From Candidatus Micrarchaeaceae archaeon (lineage in GTDB: Archaea > Micrarchaeota > Micrarchaeia > Micrarchaeales > Micrarchaeaceae): a stretch of 64,000 nucleotides of DNA. Of the stretch, positions 60,050-64,000 are shown piece after piece. Made by a program: the position numbers and the translations under genes. The stretch lies in contig DAIDAC010000002.1 of the NCBI GenBank assembly GCA_027310825.1, forward strand, positions 1-64,000. Direction: 5' to 3'. The notes beneath the pieces are model-generated. The model was not told the DNA's origin. It did no database searches and saw only the letters and a program-made list of their open reading frames with translations. Within the stretch, counting starts at the first letter, position 1, and each line of letters begins with the position of its first letter.

Positions 60050-61222
60050 ATGCTTATTGGAATAGTTGGAGCACCTAACAAGGGAAAGAGCACTCTATTT
60101 TCTGCGCTGACGATGACAGAAGTCGCGATTGCTGATTATCCTTTCACAACAATAAATCCGAACCTCGGTGTCGCATACGCGACAAGAAAATGTGTGCACG
60201 CCGAACTTGGAGTGAAATGCAAAGCGCGGAACTCGCTGTGTGTTGGAGACACAAGAATGATTCCTATCAACATAATGGACGTCGCTGGTCTGGTGGAAGG
60301 TGCCCACGAGGGAAAGGGTATGGGAAACCAATTCCTCAACGACATAGCGGGCGCAGAGGCGCTCATCATAGTCGCAGATGCGACTGGGAAAACAGATTCA
60401 AACGGCAACAAAACAGACGGTGCTGACCCGATTGAAGACATCAACATAGTCAACAACGAAATAATCGAATGGCTATACGGGATAATAAAGAAGCACATCA
60501 GCCCGGTATCGAGAAACGCCAACGGGGTAGAAGCGCTTCATGGAATACTTGCCAGCTTGAAGGTGACGGAAGACGAGATCGCAAGAGCTGCTAGCGCGTG
60601 CTCACTGTCCACGAGCAAAATAAACTGGAAAGACGACAGCATCAGATCATTCTCCAAGGAGTTGATAAAAATATCAAAGCCGATGCTGATCGCTGCGAAC
60701 AAATACGACGTCGCAGGGACAGAGAAGAACATCGACTCTCTCAAAAAGAAATTCGGCGCAGAGCACGTGATCGGCTGCTCCGCAGCAATGGAACTTGCGC
60801 TTAGAAAGGCGGCGAAACAGGGACTGATCGATTACATCCCTGGGTCAAAAGACTTCAAGTGGGTAAAGGATGAACCGTCAAAGGAGCGGCAGGATGCGCT
60901 CAAATACATGCAAAACTTCGTGAAGACAAGGGGCACGAACGTGCAAGAGGTAATCAACAAAGCGACCTTCGAACTCCTCGACAACATAGTGGTCTATCCG
61001 GTAGAGGACGAGAACAAGTTCACAGACCATTTCGGCAACGTGCTTCCTGATGCGATATTGATAAAGAGGGGATCGACGGCTGTGCAGCTTGCAGAGCGGA
61101 TCCACACAAACCTTGCAAAAGGCATGCTCTATGCGGTGGACGCAAGGACAAAGATGCGGCTTGGAAAGGATCACGCCCTCAAGGACAATGATGTGATAAA
61201 GATAGTCAGTGCTGCGAAGTAG
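60050..61222 (+). CDS. YchF/Obg-family GTPase with TGS domain
   Basis: A translation-associated P-loop NTPase (390 aa). G1 is GAPNKGKST (residues 7-15), G3 is DVAGLVEGAHEGKG, and the specificity motif is NKYD (about 223-226). In bacterial and eukaryotic YchF the latter is changed to favour ATP, so this archaeal type probably uses GTP. The coiled-coil insertion and C-terminal TGS domain (residues about 310-388, GSTAVQLAERIHTNLAKGMLYA) are complete. Follows the TFS-like gene after 7 nt. The stop overlaps the convergent methyltransferase gene by 17 nt. Confidence 0.9.
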   Translation: MLIGIVGAPNKGKSTLFSALTMTEVAIADYPFTTINPNLGVAYATRKCVHAELGVKCKARNSLCVGDTRMIPINIMDVAGLVEGAHEGKGMGNQFLNDIAGAEALIIVADATGKTDSNGNKTDGADPIEDINIVNNEIIEWLYGIIKKHISPVSRNANGVEALHGILASLKVTEDEIARAASACSLSTSKINWKDDSIRSFSKELIKISKPMLIAANKYDVAGTEKNIDSLKKKFGAEHVIGCSAAMELALRKAAKQGLIDYIPGSKDFKWVKDEPSKERQDALKYMQNFVKTRGTNVQEVINKATFELLDNIVVYPVEDENKFTDHFGNVLPDAILIKRGSTAVQLAERIHTNLAKGMLYAVDARTKMRLGKDHALKDNDVIKIVSAAK

Positions 61223-61952
61223 CCCGCCTTTTCGCGACAACCATCATTTGTGAATCTCCTGCGCTGAGTTTGCGCTTCGTGTACGCCTTGTACATCCTGA
61301 GAACATCAAAACCATTCTTCTTGCAGAGCGCACGCATCTCGCCTGGCGAATATAGCCGCTCCTTGTCGACAATGTGCGCAATTTGCTTTTTGTTTGCGAA
61401 CAAGGTTTCATCATTTATCAGGTAGTTTCCAACAACTCTGTTTTTTGTTACTTTTGTTATGCCGTTGCCGACCACACTCGTGTGTATGCTGTTCGGCTTG
61501 CGTTTTGTTTCAAGATCCATTATCAGCAATCCGTCGTCTTTCAGCACTCTGCGGAATTCTCCCAGCGCCTTCTTGTTTTTTGTGCCATTCATAATGTTGA
61601 ATGTGCTGAAGAGGCACAGCACTGCATCAAAGGAATTCTTCCCGTAAGGAAGATTCGTCATGCTGCCTACTTTGTAATATTTTTCAAAGCCACGATTGCG
61701 CTCCTTCGCCATCTTCACAAAACTCGGTCCTATATCGATGCTGTGGACTTTGTAATCGAGTTTCCTCAATGTTCTATCATGCCTCCCGAGTCCGCAGCCG
61801 ACATTCAACACCTTTACAATCCGGCACGAAGCGTTCTGAAACGTGTGCAGTAGCGTTCCTATGTGTATTGCCTCTTCTGATGCCCGTTGCTTCGCTTGCG
61901 CATCTGATATATCCTGAAAAATTGCTCTGACTAATGCTTTGTCAGTTTTCAT
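61206..61952 (-). CDS. Class I SAM-dependent methyltransferase (248 aa)
   Basis: Motif I is VLNVGCGLGRHD (about residues 44-55), the ribose-binding acidic position lies in HSIDIGPSF, and the post-motifs are FDAVLCLFSTFN and LLIMDLETKR. These are typical of Methyltransf_11-type enzymes acting on small molecules or lipids. The C-terminal part, with SPGEMRALCKKNGFDVLRMY, is normal for the group. Substrate unknown. Co-directional with the following membrane-protein gene (9-nt gap). Confidence 0.82.
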   Translation of the reverse strand: MKTDKALVRAIFQDISDAQAKQRASEEAIHIGTLLHTFQNASCRIVKVLNVGCGLGRHDRTLRKLDYKVHSIDIGPSFVKMAKERNRGFEKYYKVGSMTNLPYGKNSFDAVLCLFSTFNIMNGTKNKKALGEFRRVLKDDGLLIMDLETKRKPNSIHTSVVGNGITKVTKNRVVGNYLINDETLFANKKQIAHIVDKERLYSPGEMRALCKKNGFDVLRMYKAYTKRKLSAGDSQMMVVAKRRATSQH

Positions 61953-61961
61953 TTGCGATCA

Positions 61962-62519
61962 TCAAGCAACTCCTGCATGCCTTGCTGCTGACAACGACGC
62001 TATGAAAGGAATCAGCAGAATCACTATCGCTACTGGTATCGCGACCACGTATTCTACGAATGTAGTCAACGTTATCGTGCCCAGGAATGTCGGCGATATG
62101 TACTTGAGGAGAAGATAGATTATGAAAATCGCTACGGCGTATATCAGCGCAGCGTAAACTGCATTGACGAGACCGACTTTCACTGCAGACTTTACCTGGT
62201 TTCTTGATGCTCCTACTCGTTCTCCGACCCAAATCGCTACCACCAACGGCAATATTATCGAGCCAGGCAGATAGAGTATCCATCCTGCTATCGAAACAAG
62301 GATTGGGTTGACGGAAGGAACACTGCTTGTCAATGGGATTAGCACGAACTGTATGATTGCGCCGACAACAAGTATCACTATCCAGAAAGTGAGAGGGCCA
62401 ACTATGTCTATTTCAACCGCGCCCTGGCTCTGAGCCATGCTCTTCTGCGCAGCAGGGGCTGGCATCTGTGGAGCCGGATCATCTTCGTCGTCCATTGCTT
62501 TGTTGTTGACCTTTGCCAA
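61962..62519 (-). CDS. Four- to five-helix membrane protein with Pro/Ala-rich N-terminus (185 aa)
   Basis: The first 40 residues are cytoplasmic, acidic, then Pro/Ala/Gln-rich. Helices lie at about 42-63, 68-95, 105-133 and 145-178. The spacing and the GLVNAVYAALIYAVAIFIIYLLL block recall Yip1/DUF5518-like archaeal membrane proteins, but I would not assign a family. Divergent from the Sec61-beta gene over 62 nt of shared promoter region. Confidence 0.55.
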   Translation of the reverse strand: MAKVNNKAMDDEDDPAPQMPAPAAQKSMAQSQGAVEIDIVGPLTFWIVILVVGAIIQFVLIPLTSSVPSVNPILVSIAGWILYLPGSIILPLVVAIWVGERVGASRNQVKSAVKVGLVNAVYAALIYAVAIFIIYLLLKYISPTFLGTITLTTFVEYVVAIPVAIVILLIPFIASLSAARHAGVA

Positions 62520-62550
62520 GTAAACACTCTACACTCTTAGACACGAAAGG

Positions 62551-62559
62551 ATATAAAAA
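62551..62559 (+). promoter_or_regulatory. TATA box of the Sec61-beta gene
   Basis: atataaaaa is centred about 27 nt upstream of the ATG at 62582, giving a leaderless message. Confidence 0.6.
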
Positions 62560-62581
62560 GGTTCTTGGCGCAACTTAGACT

Positions 62582-62743
62582 ATGCCAGGAATAATGTCGC
62601 CGCAGAGCCAAGCAGGCATCAGCAGCTTCTACGATGCCCAGACAAGGGGGCCGAAGCTGAATCCGAAGATAGTCCTAGCGTGCATAGTCGCATTCGCTCT
62701 CATTATAATCATAATAAACGCAGTCATAGCATACGGGCTGTGA
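62582..62743 (+). CDS. Sec61-beta / SecG-type translocon subunit (53 aa)
   Basis: A tail-anchored small protein. Residues 1-30 carry the Sec61-beta signature: Ser/Gln/Gly-rich N-terminus, ISSFYDAQTRGPKLNPK, then one membrane helix (IVLACIVAFALIIIIINAVIAY). It completes the SecE/Sec61-beta pair found in this window; SecY itself is elsewhere. It is short enough to be missed by automatic gene callers. TATA box and spacing fit a leaderless gene. Confidence 0.85.
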   Translation: MPGIMSPQSQAGISSFYDAQTRGPKLNPKIVLACIVAFALIIIIINAVIAYGL

Positions 62744-62790
62744 TTCGAAAGTCGAAAGAACGCTTTCCTATTTTTGCACTTTCCAGCGTC

Positions 62791-62800
62791 TTTATATATT
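62791..62800 (+). promoter_or_regulatory. TATA box
   Basis: tttatatatt lies about 40 nt upstream of the ATG at 62837, which also has a GGTG (62827-62830) at a normal distance, so a leader of about 18 nt is expected. Confidence 0.5.
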
Positions 62801-62836
62801 TGGAAATCTGCTACTTCTACTGAATCGGTGTACTAC

Positions 62837-63262
62837 ATGAACACAAACACAATCAAGGCATCAGCATTGGCATCAGTTATCGCAGTAGCTTGCTTGGTAA
62901 TTACGACAGGCGCATTGCCGGTCCACCTGCCAGGCGGAGGAATCGGGCCACTGTCAAGGACATGCACAACAGCGCCTACAATAGTTAGTTATATGGGCTC
63001 TATCTCGTGCGGCAGCAGCCCATGGAGCGTGCAGGTCACCAATGTAATCTATGCAGCGCCATCGTCTTCAAACTCGATAGCCAGCTTGATCGGCGTGTAT
63101 TATGGAAGCAATTTTGTGACAAGCGCAAAAATCTTCAATTATAGCTCAGCGCTTTTCTGCTATAAGAAGTATTGTTTGACTGTACACATAGGCTCCGCTT
63201 TGCCAACCACGCATTTCAACACTGCGTGGTCCCAGGTATCGCTTAGTGGCACATACCCATAA
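62837..63262 (+). CDS. Small secreted Cys-containing protein (141 aa)
   Basis: A signal peptide (about residues 8-27, ending TTGA) is followed by about 110 exported residues: a Pro/Gly-rich opening (HLPGGGIGPLSR), then beta-rich sequence with four Cys (two near the start, two as CYKKYC) and one glycosylation sequon. No anchor. Unrecognised; probably an extracellular structural or binding protein. The start at 62837 (MNTNTIKAS) is preferred over an upstream ATG at 62774, which overlaps the TATA box. Confidence 0.6.
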   Translation: MNTNTIKASALASVIAVACLVITTGALPVHLPGGGIGPLSRTCTTAPTIVSYMGSISCGSSPWSVQVTNVIYAAPSSSNSIASLIGVYYGSNFVTSAKIFNYSSALFCYKKYCLTVHIGSALPTTHFNTAWSQVSLSGTYP

Positions 63263-63294
63263 GAAAAAGCTTTTGCGTGTAGCCTGAAATACGG

Positions 63295-64000
63295 CTACAC
63301 GACTTTGAATATATCTTTTCTTGTTTCTGTCACTTCTCCTTGTTCTGCCATCATGTAGAGAATGGCCCTTATGCCCTCTTCGTCTATTCCAGTTGCTTTC
63401 GATACGTCTGAGACCTTTGTGGCTTTGCTGCCAAGCGCATCGACGATCTTCATCGCGTTTTTGTTGACGAACGACTTCAATGTTATGTAATATTTCTTGT
63501 TGAACGCCCTTGTCCCAATTACAAGTCCTCTCCTTATGCTCTCCTCTAGCTCTGCGGATATTGTAGACGCTTCTGCCTGGTTCTCCACAACCAGGAAGCC
63601 ATTCGCCTCAAGCGCGTTGAGATATCCGCCTGGGCCTTGCGTTATCTGCCTCTCCCACCTCTTCGGCTGTTGTGGCTGTTGAGGCGGCGGTGCTGCCGGT
63701 GCAGGAGCCTGTGCCGCAGGTTTCGCACCTTCTCTCTTTCCGAAAAGATAAGCGTTGTAAATCCTCTTCGATATTCCGTATTTGAACTCTGTCTCGCCGG
63801 CTTTCTTGAACGGCTCCACGTACTTTTTCTTTATCAGTTCGACTATTACCTTTCTTTCTCCTGCATTGAAAGCGCTCTTCAACTTTGTCTTTGTCCTCTC
63901 TCCATATCTTATTGTATCGAGCTTTCTCAACACGGCCAGCTCCTCTTGTGTTATCGGCGGAGCAGGCCTTTGCGGAGGTGCAGACGCTGCGGCCTGTGCC
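63295..64000 (-). CDS. Winged-helix protein with Ala/Pro/Gln-rich linkers (partial, 5' end beyond window)
   Basis: The frame stays open to the right edge, so the true N-terminus is not visible (the codon at 63933 is only an internal GTG). The visible 235 residues comprise an Ala/Pro/Gln-rich stretch, a folded basic domain of about 75 residues (ELAVLRKLDTIRYGERTKTK through YNAYLFGKREG), another Pro/Gln/Ala-rich linker, a second alpha/beta domain, and a final winged helix (VSDVSKATGIDEEGIRAILYMMAEQG). Two DNA-binding-like modules joined by flexible linkers suggest a chromatin or transcription protein. Family not recognised. Confidence 0.65.
   Translation of the reverse strand, partial: AQAAASAPPQRPAPPITQEELAVLRKLDTIRYGERTKTKLKSAFNAGERKVIVELIKKKYVEPFKKAGETEFKYGISKRIYNAYLFGKREGAKPAAQAPAPAAPPPQQPQQPKRWERQITQGPGGYLNALEANGFLVVENQAEASTISAELEESIRRGLVIGTRAFNKKYYITLKSFVNKNAMKIVDALGSKATKVSDVSKATGIDEEGIRAILYMMAEQGEVTETRKDIFKVV

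Noticed and set aside
1-64000. CRISPR array, cas genes, rRNA, insertion sequences
   Set aside because: No evenly spaced short repeats, Cas-like proteins, rRNA stretches or transposase motifs were seen anywhere in the window.

Overview
The window reads as a chromosomal segment of a small-genome DPANN archaeon. The best fit is Candidatus Micrarchaeota (ARMAN-like), with moderate confidence. The evidence is archaeal information-processing genes (aRF1, Top6B, NMD3, RIO1, TFS, Sec61-beta, SecE, archease, a KH protein), TATA boxes about 26-35 nt upstream of many start codons (often leaderless), GGTG-type ribosome-binding sites where a leader exists, very tight packing, and secreted Ser/Thr/Asn-rich surface proteins. 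No CRISPR array, rRNA, transposase or integrase was seen.

Layout. 0-6.3 kb: a large S-layer-like surface protein, then two membrane-anchored cell-surface proteins that appear to share a Cys-containing C-terminal domain. 6.3-9.0 kb: prf1 and serS on the minus strand, then tRNA-Leu(UAG). 9.0-10.15 kb: small hypothetical ORFs lying between the 3' end of tRNA-Leu and a 12-bp direct copy of it, the footprint of a tRNA-targeted insertion. 10.2-17.5 kb: two SAM-dependent enzymes (a methyltransferase and a radical SAM protein) and an envelope or glycan group (GT2, GT-C glycosyltransferase, NodU-type carbamoyltransferase, a membrane-anchored secreted protein).

17.6-41.5 kb is the main point of interest: a long, mostly plus-strand cluster resembling a type IV secretion or DNA-uptake machine. 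It has VirB2/TrbC-like two-helix pilin modules as single genes, as a protein with four modules in tandem, and at the C-termini of three large secreted ectodomain proteins. These are followed by six tandem divergent polytopic proteins with a VirB6/CedA flavour, two VirB3/VirB4-N-like membrane proteins, a VirB4/HerA-type ATPase, and accessory proteins including an 806-aa sensor-like membrane protein. A further single pilin lies at 56.9 kb. All ten pilin modules carry a Cys just before helix 1 and another just after helix 2. No relaxase, coupling protein or integrase is visible, so it looks like a resident envelope apparatus (DNA import, secretion or host contact) and not an integrated conjugative plasmid.

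41.5-64 kb: housekeeping genes. They are Top6B, a KH protein, a winged-helix regulator, LysRS, a Nudix-uracil-DNA glycosylase fusion that lacks three of the four usual Fe-S cysteines, archease, a HAD phosphatase overlapping tRNA-Cys, a CBS/HPF-like protein, a type-IV-pilin-like protein, an nmd3 gene apparently starting at AUA behind secF-secD, RIO1, ThiI, SecE, a stand-alone NFACT-R protein, tRNA-Leu(CAG), an amino-acid permease, a TFS-like factor, a YchF/Obg-type GTPase, a methyltransferase, Sec61-beta, and a partial Ala/Pro-rich winged-helix protein at the right edge. All family assignments come from reading motifs; no database search was run.
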